Positions 11,141 to 21,445 of a stretch of DNA of 64,000 nt are shown in pieces. Source of the DNA: Toxotes chatareus (lineage: Eukaryota; Chordata; Actinopteri; Toxotidae); NCBI GenBank assembly GCA_016801885.1, contig CM028889.1, positions 6,611,501 to 6,675,500 of the forward strand, in the 5' to 3' direction. A program made the position numbers and the translations under genes. Each line of letters begins with the position of its first letter. The first letter of the stretch is position 1. The notes under the pieces were generated by a model. It was given only the letters and a program-made list of their open reading frames with translations, was not told the origin of the DNA and did no database searches.

Positions 11141-14100
11141 TCAGTCCACGTCGCAGAGGATGATGCTAGATCTGGCCCCGAGCCACACTGCAGGGTAGAG
11201 AGGCTGGCTGAAGTTGGTCTTCACCCTGTGCAGGAGGTGGACTCCTCTGGGTGTCACCGTGTAGAAGCAGAGCAGCCCAGCATCGTGGTCCAGAAACACC
11301 CCAATCCTGCGGGACGCCGAGCTGGAGGGAACCTCCACCGCCTGAGCCTCGTTTCCATGGCAGAAGGCGAAGGAGGATGAGCCGCAGCAAAGACTCCATG
11401 AGAGGAAGTTGTGTCCCAGCCTGCAGTCATTGGATGATCCCTGATGACAGGGATGGCAGGGAGTCAAATATCGAAACACACGGCAATACTGATTTACTTT
11501 TCCACAGTCAGCAGTAGATTCAACCAGAAAAAAGCAAACCTGCTTTGCTCATACTTCTTGATTTTGAGATTGGTTGAGATCATAAGATGTGGCTGAATGA
11601 CGTGAAGAATATCCAGTAGAACTTACTGGTTATGTTTAATAACTTTAGACATAAAACTGTCAAATGATAAATTTAAACTCTAGATTTTGAATTATGATTA
11701 TTTTATCTCGACCAAACATAATCCAAACACAAGAAGAATAATGATGAAAGTAATAAGGATGGCACTTATTCTGGATTTACATGTAAAAGAGTGAAAGAGT
11801 ACAACAGGCTTGTTTCTTCTCACTCTGCTCAAAGGAAAATTCATCTTATTATTTTGACTATGGGTCATGCTCATGTTGCACGCCCACGCCCACTGTAGAG
11901 ATGTGGGGACTGCAGACTCATTTTTAACTCTTGCTAACTGGGGATCTACTTCTGTGACATCTTGAATTAAACATTTATATGAACAAGACCCTGACTGAAA
12001 AATACCAGAATTTCCCTTTAATGTACTGACTGAATTGGGTTTTTCATCCCAAACAGCTGCCTAATTATCCACATTCCCCTGAAAACAACTCCATGAGGTG
12101 TGAGAATGAGATAATGGGAGTACCTTTCTTCTGATGCTCTCGTAGGTGAGCCCCACTGCCACCTGCTGTCCGTCCCACTCTGCCTCCCAGTAGCTGCGGC
12201 CCTGTAGGCCCTCACGGCACAACACCTGGCCCCAGGTGTCAAACCGATCAGGGTGGTCTGGGTAAGACTGAAGTTCTCCGGTTCTTCTGACCACACGGTT
12301 CCCCTCAGTCAGAGAAAGCTCCCTGTGTGCTGTGAACGGGTCCAGAGACAGCGAGCAGAAGTCTGCAGAGGAAAAGGACATTCAGGGGAGATTCAAGTGT
12401 TTGTGGAGGAGAACCGGCAAGTTAGAGAACTGCTTTAGTCAGACAGATCAGACTGGTTCTACTCACACTGAAGGAGATCATCTCTCTTGTCCAAAGTGGG
12501 AATGGATGTAGAAACACCAGACTTCATCGCTGCAGGAGCAAAACAAAAGCTGGAAGAAAAAGAGAAATCAGCATCAAGAGAAATCAGCCAACAAGCTGTG
12601 CTCAGGGGCTCAACATTTTCTCTGGGCCATAACTAAAAATGTATCATGGCTGAACAGACGAGCAGTGACCAGAAAAACTGAAACTGAGGCTCTCCAGAAG
12701 AAATGGTCTCCTCGCTGTCTGTGTTGCGTTGCGCAACAGCAGCTATTCTGCATTTGCATTAAACAAAGACTGAAGGGTTTGATCACCGCACGACTTTTCA
12801 AAAGTGATGGAAGGAGTAGTGAACAACTAGTCGTTCATACGTTAGAATACTGGCGCAAACTAGGTTTATCAATCTGTGAGGTTTGTGTTGTCACTGTGGG
12901 AATGGGTTCTTTCACCCACGTGATCCTCCCTGTCCGGAATCATCCAGGGACGATTTGAGAATTGTGGAGGTGAGATGACATTAATGACGTGGGAGCATCA
13001 CTTCCCACTCAATCCTACTGAGCACCTCTGAGATAAGCATGAGAGTAATAGTGAAAGCACAGAACATCCGCCTGTCAACAGTGACAGTTTTAGGAGTTTG
13101 AATTTCTAAAATGTAAATTCAGTATTAATTGAATTAGAATCACAAAAAAATATATAAGTAACTTTGACATATTTGAATCCAAAATGAAACCACTTATCCT
13201 AACTTGTGGCAGTTCACTCAGTATTTTTCTGGTCAATGATTGTACATCAGTCATTTTACATAACACAAAGTGGAACAACCGGTGAAGTAATATTGTTTTT
13301 TTAAAGACACTCACCCTTGTCGGCCTTTTCTGTCTGCAGGATGTTCACAGTTTTCACTGTAAAAGCAGGACATCAGTTGTCAGAGGGACTGAATTTAACT
13401 GTTCCTCTTATATGTGAAATTAAGAGCAAGTGTGATATTCAAGTAAATGTAACACACCTGCAGAGGTGACACCTGGGAATTCTCTATGATACAGACTCTG
13501 CAGCTGCTCTTTCAGGTCTGACATGGCTCTCCTCACAGGCCCGAAGGAAAGATGTGGACTGACCTTTAGAGAGCTGGTCGCTCCTGCAGGAACTGGACTG
13601 CAGCAGGACTGACACCTCTAACGCAGAGGAAACAGCATGAGAAACCAGAACTGAACAAAAATACAAGCTGCTTTCTTAACTTTTCATAATAAACTAAAGG
13701 CAGTGAGACTCTTGAGAATGCCCCGACATCTTCCTGCGTCACCTGTGCGATCAGGTGTTGGTCCTGACTGTGTGACAGTTTCTCCAGCTCAGCGTCTCTC
13801 CTCCTCAGCTCAGAGATCTGCTGCTCCAGACGCTGCAGCTGGTTCTCGGCTCGAGTCACTTCAGCCTTCTCCTGAGCTCTGATCAGTTCCTTCACCTTGA
13901 CGCGACGACGCTCCAAGAACTCCAGCAGCTCCGAGAAGATCCTGCTGCTGTCCTTCACTGCTGCTTTGGCCAGACGCTGAGGACACATACACCAACACAC
14001 TCTTTATAAGTCTGCGGCAGTTAATGAGTACAAAAGCCATTTTCAACATTACTTTTCAATAACTGTGACTGAATTGTTTTATCCTCATTAAGCAAAATGT

Positions 14101-14867
14101 AATATGCAAAGATATGATAATAATGTCTTTTGTTATTTGAGACAAACATTGACATAAGGACTGCTTTGCTTTATTCCATTTCACGCTGCTGTAATTTGAA
14201 TAGCTTTAACTTTTTCGGGTATTTAGATGTGGGCTTATCTTCTTTGTCTTCAGACTTGTTATCAGTTGAGTGTCAATTTGAGGTTTAAAAAGAGATCACT
14301 TGCATTTCCCATTACTTGCATTGTAACATACAGTGTTGTTTGTACTCACCGAAAAAGACCGCAGAGTTTGTTTCAGCTGCTGAAGCTCCAGCTCCCTCTC
14401 TTCAATTTGCCGAGCAATATTCCTCCGTGTTTCCCCCAAAAGCCTCTGAAACAGCGACATGACATGGAATGAAACCACGCGTCTGCAAAGAATCAGTCAT
14501 GACTTACTGCAAGCCTCCTCACCTCTCCATCAGTCCTCTCCGCACGAACTGAAGACAAGTCAAAGGTGGCGTGCTCAAATCCCTGGTCCTCGTACAGAGG
14601 AGGAGCTGAGGGGCCGTCACTCAGCTTAACAGCACCGAGTCTCTGCAGCATCTCTACCAGCAGAGTGTTCTTGCCCAGGGTGGGTCTGGGACTGAAGGTG
14701 GCTCTGCACTGAGGACAGCTGCAGCGTGGCTGACGGTCCCAGTAATCTGTCAGGCAGCTCATGCAGTAGCTGTGGCCACATGGGATGGTGACTGGATCTT
14801 TGAAGACCTGCAGGCAGATGGCGCAGCTGAACTGGACCGGGTCCACACCGAGAGGGGCCTCAGCCAT
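11141..14867 (-). CDS. TRIM-like E3 ubiquitin ligase: RING, coiled coil, PRY-SPRY, no B-box
   Basis: Coding exons in transcript order: 14867-14523, 14445-14350, 13976-13743, 13597-13564, 13526-13458, 13356-13315, 12529-12467, 12362-12124, 11440-11141. Total 1,422 nt, 473 aa, in phase throughout. The 96-nt and 234-nt second and third exons are the classical TRIM coiled-coil exons. The RING is C3HC4: Cys15, Cys18, Cys30, His32, Cys35, Cys38, Cys51, Cys54. Exons 2-3 form a long coiled coil (EERELELQQLKQ, ELRRRDAELEKL). The last two exons are PRY (LSLDPFTAHREL, SYWEAEWDG) and SPRY (GVFLDHDAGLLCFY, QPLYPAVWLG). No B-box cysteine/histidine pattern occurs between RING and coiled coil. The family are cytosolic ubiquitin ligases, many in antiviral signalling in fish; RNF135 also lacks a B-box. 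The borders of the 34-nt and 69-nt exons are my best in-phase choice and are less certain. Confidence 0.88.
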
Positions 14868-14871
14868 TGTT

Positions 14872-15378
14872 GCTGGAGAAAAGTGGACAAAGAGACAGAA
14901 GATAAAATGTGTGCAACAAAGAGCAACACAGGACAAGTCTACATATATGGCATATATGGTTTATCTAAACATTTTCGATCACTTCCCAAAGTGTCCTGCA
15001 GTGTTTCAAGGTTTGAAATGTGTTTTTGTTGCTTTATCAATGTATAGGAATGTAATGCAGTTAAAGAGCAACTTTAACCCAATGCATACCCAATAAATAC
15101 ATAGTATATATTTAAAAACAAACAAGCAAAAAAGCAGAAAATACCTTTAAGTCTGTTTACATGCAACCAAAGTTAGTGCCTGTTTGTGCGACGACGGAAA
15201 TCTTTTCTCTGACTTCACTTTTAAACCGTCTCAGCAAACTTCCCGAGAAACTTTTAAACTTCTAACAGAAATAATCTCAAGCTGCAGACTTTATTAGACG
15301 TTCTCCGTTTCTAATCTCTGTTCACTAACCTGAGGGTCTGCAGGCAGCTGCTGCAGGAACAGGAAACAGGGATGGGGC
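14872..15378 (-). other. 5' UTR exon and first intron of the TRIM-like gene
   Basis: On the minus strand, 15378-15330 is bounded by a good acceptor (tctcttccag) and the donor CTCAG|GTTAG. The coding exon begins at 14872 after tttctccag, with CAACA before the ATG at 14867. This suggests a spliced 49-nt untranslated exon. The true first exon and promoter further upstream (above 15,400) were not identified. Confidence 0.5.
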
Positions 15379-15884
15379 CTGGAAGAGAAAAGAGGACAAG
15401 AGACGGGGAAAAAAAGAGTTAAGTTTGAGCTTTACTGCCCCCTGCTGGTAAGATACACGATCACAGAGAGCAGACAGCAGCAACCTGAGAAACCAGCTGC
15501 AACACAAAAATCCTGTTTCCAGATTGATGCTTCAGGATGAAGACTTTAATAATGTCAGATGCAGTAATATACATTTTACTGCTCCTTTTATTTTTGACAA
15601 CTTAACTTGATTTCCCTGATATTTCTATACTACTTTAGGAGGAAATTGAATGCAGATCTTTTTACTTGTAATGGCAAAATTTTACATGAATATATTGGAA
15701 CTTTGTCCATTTCCTCCATCTCTGATAACACACCTAGTGATGGAAACTCAGAACAGCCCTGCTCTCAGCTGGGTATTTGTAAGGCTTATAATCTTCAGTT
15801 TCTGTTGACACTGTGTTTAAGAGACACAGTAGCACTTTTTTGTAGCAGTTTTGGAGCTATCGATCCCATCACATGATCTTCAGC

Positions 15885-15933
15885 AGCAGATAGAGCAGGG
15901 GTCGGCAACCCGTCGACCCCTGCTCTATCTGCT
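15885..15933. repeat. perfect 20-bp hairpin containing hAT-like terminal sequence
   Basis: The arms at 15885-15904 and 15914-15933 are exact reverse complements, with a 9-nt loop GCAACCCGT. Each arm holds CAGGGGTCG, the start of terminal repeats common in vertebrate hAT elements (CAGGGGTCGGCAACC). About 90 bp downstream, text such as 'ccaaatggctctttgag' (16034-16050) also fits the end of such an element. Confidence 0.65.
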
Positions 15934-16072
15934 TTCCTGCTCTCTGTAGCAGTTCACTGATTCATAACTGCAACACACTGTGATTTTTTTTATACATAGC
16001 ATACAAGTTGTTTTCTTTTCTGTGGCTGACGGTCCAAATGGCTCTTTGAGTATTTAAAGTTTTCAACCCATG
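15886..16072. mobile_element. decayed hAT-type non-autonomous element
   Basis: CAGGGGTCGGCAACCC at the left, and ggtccaaatggctctttgag with a TTAAAG and CAACCC-like tail near 16031-16070 at the right, resemble the two halves of a short hAT-derived repeat. No transposase reading frame is present. The extent is approximate and the family name is from memory of similar repeats. Confidence 0.35.
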
Positions 16073-16590
16073 AAACAGAGTTTACTTAGCTGTCATGGAA
16101 GTGGAGATGTTTAAAATGATCATTTATTCTTAGAAATTTAAGGAGCTTTTGTTCATGTTGGCTTGAAAGTTGATGTTCAAAGTTCATTCTTAACTTTGGA
16201 AAAGGTAGCTGATAAAACAATCAAACATCATGGTCCTTTCATAGTAGCTTCAACTTAGTATTCATTTTCAAAATAAAAAAACATTCTGGGTCATTGAGTC
16301 ACTTTTTTGGAGATATAATGACTTCAGCTATCCACTAGATGGAACTGTTTAGCCTAGTATGATATACTAGTGTAATAAACCAGGCTAAACCAGCCATAGA
16401 ATTACACCAGACAAAAATGTGTTCTGCAGTGTGGCTGTCCATGTTGGAGCCAACTGAACTAATGTGTCCTCTTCACGACATTTACCTCAGACTGTGGCCT
16501 CAGACCAGCATTTCACTCCACTGTGACCATACAGAGGTTACATTTAGGACATCGTTTGATGTTCAATTGACTATGAATGTCCTCTTTGGA

Positions 16591-16616
16591 ATATATATAT
16601 ATATATATATATATAT
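16591..16616. repeat. (AT)13 microsatellite
   Basis: Uninterrupted AT dinucleotides. Confidence 0.95.
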
Positions 16617-16800
16617 TCATATTCTGAAACAGACAGCTTTATATAGTTCAGAGAGTAATTATCTTTATATAGAACTTTTAAAAACAGTAGTTACAAAGCC
16701 ATTAAGGGAGAAAAATAGAGAATCTATAGGAGAAAAAAATGCAAAATGGACCAACACAAACAGGTCAACAGCCACAGTACTGACTCTGTGAGGCCCTATT

Positions 16801-17345
16801 TAGGCTAAGGCCATAACAGTGGCATGCTAATGTGCTGATGTATAGCTGGTATAATGTTTACCATGTTCACAATATAAGTTTAGCCTGTTAACATGCAAAT
16901 ATTTGCTAATTAGTACTAACAGATGTACTAAAGGTGGTTCAGTGGTGTTGCAGATGTTTAGTCACACAGTGTTTTGGAAAAAAACTGATGATGAATTTTG
17001 ATCTGATGGTGGCGCTAGATGAAAAGTCAGAGGATCACCAAAGTTAAATTTCACTCAAAACCAAGAATTTTGACCTCATGGTGGCATTACAGGAAAGGTC
17101 AGGGGTCATCAAAGTCAGTGGGATGCATTGTGTGTGAACCATGAATATCTGCACAAAGTTTTGTGCCAGTCCATTGAGTAGTTACTAAGATATTTTACTG
17201 GATAAGTGAAACTTTGACCTTGTGGTGACACTAGAAGAAATGTCAAGGGAAATTCCTCTTGAGACCATGAATGTCTGTACCAAATGTCAAGGTAATCCAT
17301 ACAAAGCTGTTGATATTTCAGTCCGGACCAAAGTGGTGTACTGTG
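16801..17345. repeat. teleost dispersed repeat (copy 1)
   Basis: The text matches a widespread fish non-coding repeat: 'ggcatgctaatgtgctgatg', 'gatggtggcgctagatga', 'accatgaatatctgcac', 'atttcagtccggaccaaagt'. Two internal sub-blocks repeat the 'gtggc..ctag/acag-gaaa-gtcagg-gatcaccaaag' theme near 17003-17045 and 17080-17120. A second, shorter copy of the same family lies at 51,755-51,865. Short open frames here (17115-17431) are artefacts of the repeat. Confidence 0.6.
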
Positions 17346-17451
17346 GTCAGTGTGAATGTGGGGCACTTGATTATTTTAACTCCAATTTTGAGGAAACAAC
17401 ATCTAATGGAAAGGGAAAAAAAAAAAAATAATAAAAAACTTGTTCAGTCTA

Positions 17452-17482
17452 AAGCCTGCAAGATACAAAATCTTGCAGGCTT
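17452..17482. repeat. perfect 13-bp stem hairpin
   Basis: AAGCCTGCAAGAT (17452-17464), a 5-nt loop ACAAA, then ATCTTGCAGGCTT (17470-17482). It follows an A-rich run and precedes a T-rich tract, so it may simply be a small fold-back. No neighbouring gene is evident. Confidence 0.7.
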
Positions 17483-19084
17483 CCTTTTCTTCCCTGAAGA
17501 AAAATAAGCTTTGAAGACTCAAGACTGCGTTTAATGGCTTGTTAAAATCACTGTTTTTGCAGTGAAGCTCCTGTGGCCTGTTTCACTGCACACACACAGC
17601 TGATGTTGCCACAGTTAACAGCCTGTGTGTCTGTGCATCCTGCCACTCCCATCCTGTTTTAGAGGGCACTCTTTGACAGCCTCCTCCCATAACCGAGACC
17701 CTGTCTGGGCTTTGAGAGGCTGCCATAGTCCCCTGGATGACACATGGATGGATGAGGTAAAGACAGAGGATGCTGTAAAGTAGATGTACACAGTGTTACC
17801 TCTCATATTCTGTCTTTTGGTCAGTCATGAGTGAACGAAAAACAAGTCAAGGTCAGGCAGGACCAGACCCTTGGGCCGTGAGAGACAGGAGCAATTACTG
17901 TCTGAGACGTCATTGGCCCCAAGAGAGGGAGGCAGACAGAGGGGAAGGGGAGCAGGAGTAAGAATAATAAGGGAAAGGAGGGAAAACCACAAGGGACTCC
18001 TGAACTTCCTCTGGATCTGAGCAAAGGGGAAAGTAAAAAAGCAACACTGAAGTAAAACTATCGGCATAAAAAAACAAATTTTACTCTTTAGTTCTGTAAT
18101 CTTTCAGGCCTGCCAAACTACTGCTACTTATTCAAAAACCAAACATGATATCGCTAAACAAAGCCAGAAGGCCTTAAGGAACGCAGTGATGTATTTTTTT
18201 TTGGTCCTAGTGTCAAAAATGTGGAAAATACAGCAAGTTTAAAAATGGGTATTTTATGCTTCAAAATCCTCTTCTCAATTTACATTAGAGTCAATGCAGC
18301 AGATGAGAGTGACTCATGTCAGTAAAAGGCAGACTCGAAATTATGCTGTAGAGTAAAATTTGTGGCTGTAGTCATCGTATAAAAAGAAAATTTCTGAGTT
18401 TTTTCAAAGCCTCTACACTCTAAGCTCCCACTCTAGGCTCGAACATTCCAATGCAATACACACCAATTGTAAACTTGTCATCATTAAAGGGTCACTGTTT
18501 AAAAATTACACAGCTTAGGAAAAACAGTTGAATAGACAGGACTTGTGTCTACATTTCTGAATGGTTTGTCTAGGTGAAAGTATGCCAGAACAGTAGGTGA
18601 GTGTATATTGAGCTGAATATACACATGTATATACATGGATATTCTGGAGGAAAAAATACAAACACACCGAGTCCAATCGAGCCGCACGTTTTAATGTATA
18701 ATTTGTTGATGTGCAATGAACTGTGTGGGACAAGTTATGAACTGAAATTTTGGGTATAAGAAAAACAAGAATAACAATAGTGTACGGTGCGGGACACCAA
18801 CATGCAGTAACATCTGCATTTAACAAGTGAAAAAGCCACGGTGTAAAGTTGGACAGTTTTCTTTATTTTCTGGTTTAATTTTCTGCCTTTTCAATGGACT
18901 TTTATTCAAACTTGACTAGGTAAAGCTTCACTTTGAAAATTAAAGCAGCTCGACTGTTAGATGTGTGTTTTATATTTTCTCTGGTTTCCCAGCCTCCATT
19001 CTGTCTGACCACATGGTCACAGGTTTGTCTTTGGCGAACAACAACAGGTCTCTCACAATCAAGTTAAATTCAGACCAACTCAAA
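17483..19084. other. intergenic, no gene seen
   Basis: No supported exon. The frames at 17821-18067 and 18499-18826 lack splice context and recognisable domains. At 18684-18716 a motif (gcacgttttaatgtataatt...) recurs at about 29388-29421, marking a dispersed element. Confidence 0.5.
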
Positions 19085-21445
19085 ACAAGTCCAAATGTAA
19101 AGTAAGAAATTAAAAAAAAAACCTAATAAAAAAACACAAACTATCAAGCACTACAGACTACAAGGTTTTCTTCATCCAAGTGACAAAGTTAAATAAATTC
19201 ACAATAACAAAAATTTTAAGAAAAAGGATAAATATGAAAACAAAAGAAACAAAAAAAAAAACATACACATAAATATGTAAAGTCAAACTAAAATAAATAA
19301 CATAAGTATATGAAAAAGGTTCTGTAGGACAGAAAGCTGACAATTTGGGAGCAATGTGTGCATACAGGATAAATAAAGTTATTCTGAGACAATGTAAAAG
19401 TAAACAGCATGGATAAAGAGAGTAACACCATCACTGGAGGTTCAGCCACAGAATAAGGCCTCAGTTCACTCATAAATGAACTATAGCAGCTACAGAATCA
19501 TTTAAGCAGAAATTTTGGTCTGTCCAAACTTCAACATGTCTTCCTCACTCTGTTCTTTCAAGCACTGGAATGAGGCCCTAACCGTGTCTTCCCCTCTAGC
19601 GTTTTTGACATGGTTTGTAAAACATAGTGAAAGGTTTCTCTACCATCTGTAAACATCTTTTCAGGTTTGCCTTCTGAAATGGCTGTCACTCTGTTCACAT
19701 TTGTTTATAAAGATTAGCTGTTCTACTTCAAGACAAAGCCTGTTATCCTTAAGACCTTCTCTTCAATTCAGCCAATGACAATGCCTCATTTCAAGTATGT
19801 CAATAGCACGTAGCTCAGTAGGAGCAAATTAATCATTATTGTTCAACCTGGTAAACCTGACACATGTATTAGGTTTTCACAGTGGTCACTGCGTTCATCA
19901 TCACCACTAGATGGAAAATGAAGCAAGTATACCCAAACTGGGTGCATCTTTACAGTCGTCTGAGCTATCTGAGTCGTCTCTCTGCCAGGCTTCCTTCCCT
20001 TACCCTGTCCACCACGCAATAAAAAAAAGAAGAAAAAAAAACGAACCCACCTACACTTAAACCTGACCCAAATAACCCCACGCCGCTTGATATTGCAGTG
20101 AATCTTGTCTGCAATTTTCCGTGTGTAGAGCTTCACAGGGGTTGGAAAAATTCCCCTGTCGGGAGGCCTCCCTTTGTGCTGACGCCAAAAAAATGTGAGA
20201 ATCGCAAAACTTTTCCTCACTACACCTACTTCAACTCAGAAAAGTCCTACTCCAATCTCCCCTCGGAACGAAACTTGGCAGAGCAAGACGAGCCAGTGTT
20301 TGACCTCAAAGTCCAACTCACCCTCCCTGTACAATAAAGCTTCTATCAAAATCTGGGTGGTGATGATGAACAGCAATGCAACTATGCTCAGGACACAGGC
20401 TGAATACTATTGAAAAAAAAAAACAACTCTTTCTTTGGCTGATCCCCAATCCATCTACATCAGACCTGCCAGTGTACCTCCACCATTTAATGATGGAAAA
20501 CTTAGCAACTTACTGACCTAACAATTATTTTACTCAATATCAAAAAAGTAATCACAAATGTATCTCAGTTGCCAATACAGATTTTAAATGCATTCATAAA
20601 ACATCATCCATGGGCTGAATAACTGCTTGAGAAAGCCAACATCAGAAACATGTTTACAAAGCTTTGTTTGCCCTTTTCCTGAGACTGTGTCTGTAAAACT
20701 TAGTTTGTAAAAATTTGGTTCCAGCAAAAGAGTTAATAAATGGTCACACTCTGTATTTAACCAGCACTTGAGCTTCGCTAAACAGAATATCAGCCCATCC
20801 ACCTCCTAGATGCAGCAGACTCACTTCCTGGTCATGTCCTGTTGTTTGAAGAGCAGCTTGCAGACTTGTGCGATGTGGGCTGCAAAAGTCCTTCAGAGGT
20901 GAGGTCCAGGGCTTGGTGGATCAGGTCAGGCCACAACATTCCCCTTCCAGCCTTCCTTAAGGTTGAACATATGATTCAAACAGAGAAAAACAATCATTAG
21001 CAATAAGTAAAAAGCAAACAGACTAAAGCAAACCTTCAACATGACCTCAGATCTTACCTTTGGTTGCCGCTCTCTCACTTCCCCTGACTCTGGTGTCCGC
21101 CGCTTTGACAGACTGTGGTGGAACAGTCCAGTGCATCCATCCATGCAGGGTGGAAAGTCTGCTGGGAGTCTCCAAAGTCATCTATCCATCAGTCTATTAA
21201 CTCGAAACTTCATCACATTCCAGTTCTGTATTGCCTGTGGAACTCCTCTTCAGCATGTTTTGCCATGGTTTTGTGATCTTTACAAACCCTTCCACAGAGG
21301 CTCAGCAGTAATTATAAAGTCCAATATCCTGACATACATGGAGATAGTCTGAAAAGACGCCATTATCTCCTACTGCACTTTACACCTTTTGCAGTCTAAT
21401 CATATGAACAGGTTGACAGTTCCATGTGTTGGCCTCAGAGACAGA
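19085..21445. repeat. tandem array unit 1 (~2.35 kb)
   Basis: Begins at 'gtccaaatgtaaagtaag' (19089) and is followed head-to-tail by unit 2. Landmarks recur in the same order in each unit: the start motif at 19089, 21449 and 23798; 'taccctgtccaccacg' at 20001, 22318 and 24672; 'ttacctttggttgccgctc' or a close variant at about 21054, 23404 and 25668. The unit holds exon-like segments on the minus strand (a transmembrane-like one at 20322-20406) and open frames on both strands, none of which I recognise. A donor-like AAAG|GTAAGA on the minus strand sits at about 21055-21060. Confidence 0.85.
20322..20406 (-). other. exon-like segment encoding a putative transmembrane helix (unit 1; copy at 22638-22722)
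   Basis: On the minus strand the segment follows a poly-T tract and CAATAG acceptor and ends at a GG|GTGAGT donor. In one frame it encodes 28 residues beginning YSACVLSIVALLFIITTQIL, hydrophobic enough for a membrane helix, and then ending in YRE. Unit 2 is identical here. Unit 3 keeps the frame (a 3-bp deletion) but has lost the acceptor. I do not recognise the protein family, and no complete gene could be assembled around it. It could be a real exon, a relic of one, or chance. Confidence 0.3.

Noticed and set aside
19800..19860. tRNA-like A box (TAGCTCAGTAG) and B-box-like GTTCAACCT in the array units
   Set aside because: The boxes are only 19 nt apart, too close for a tRNA or a normal SINE head, and no cloverleaf forms.
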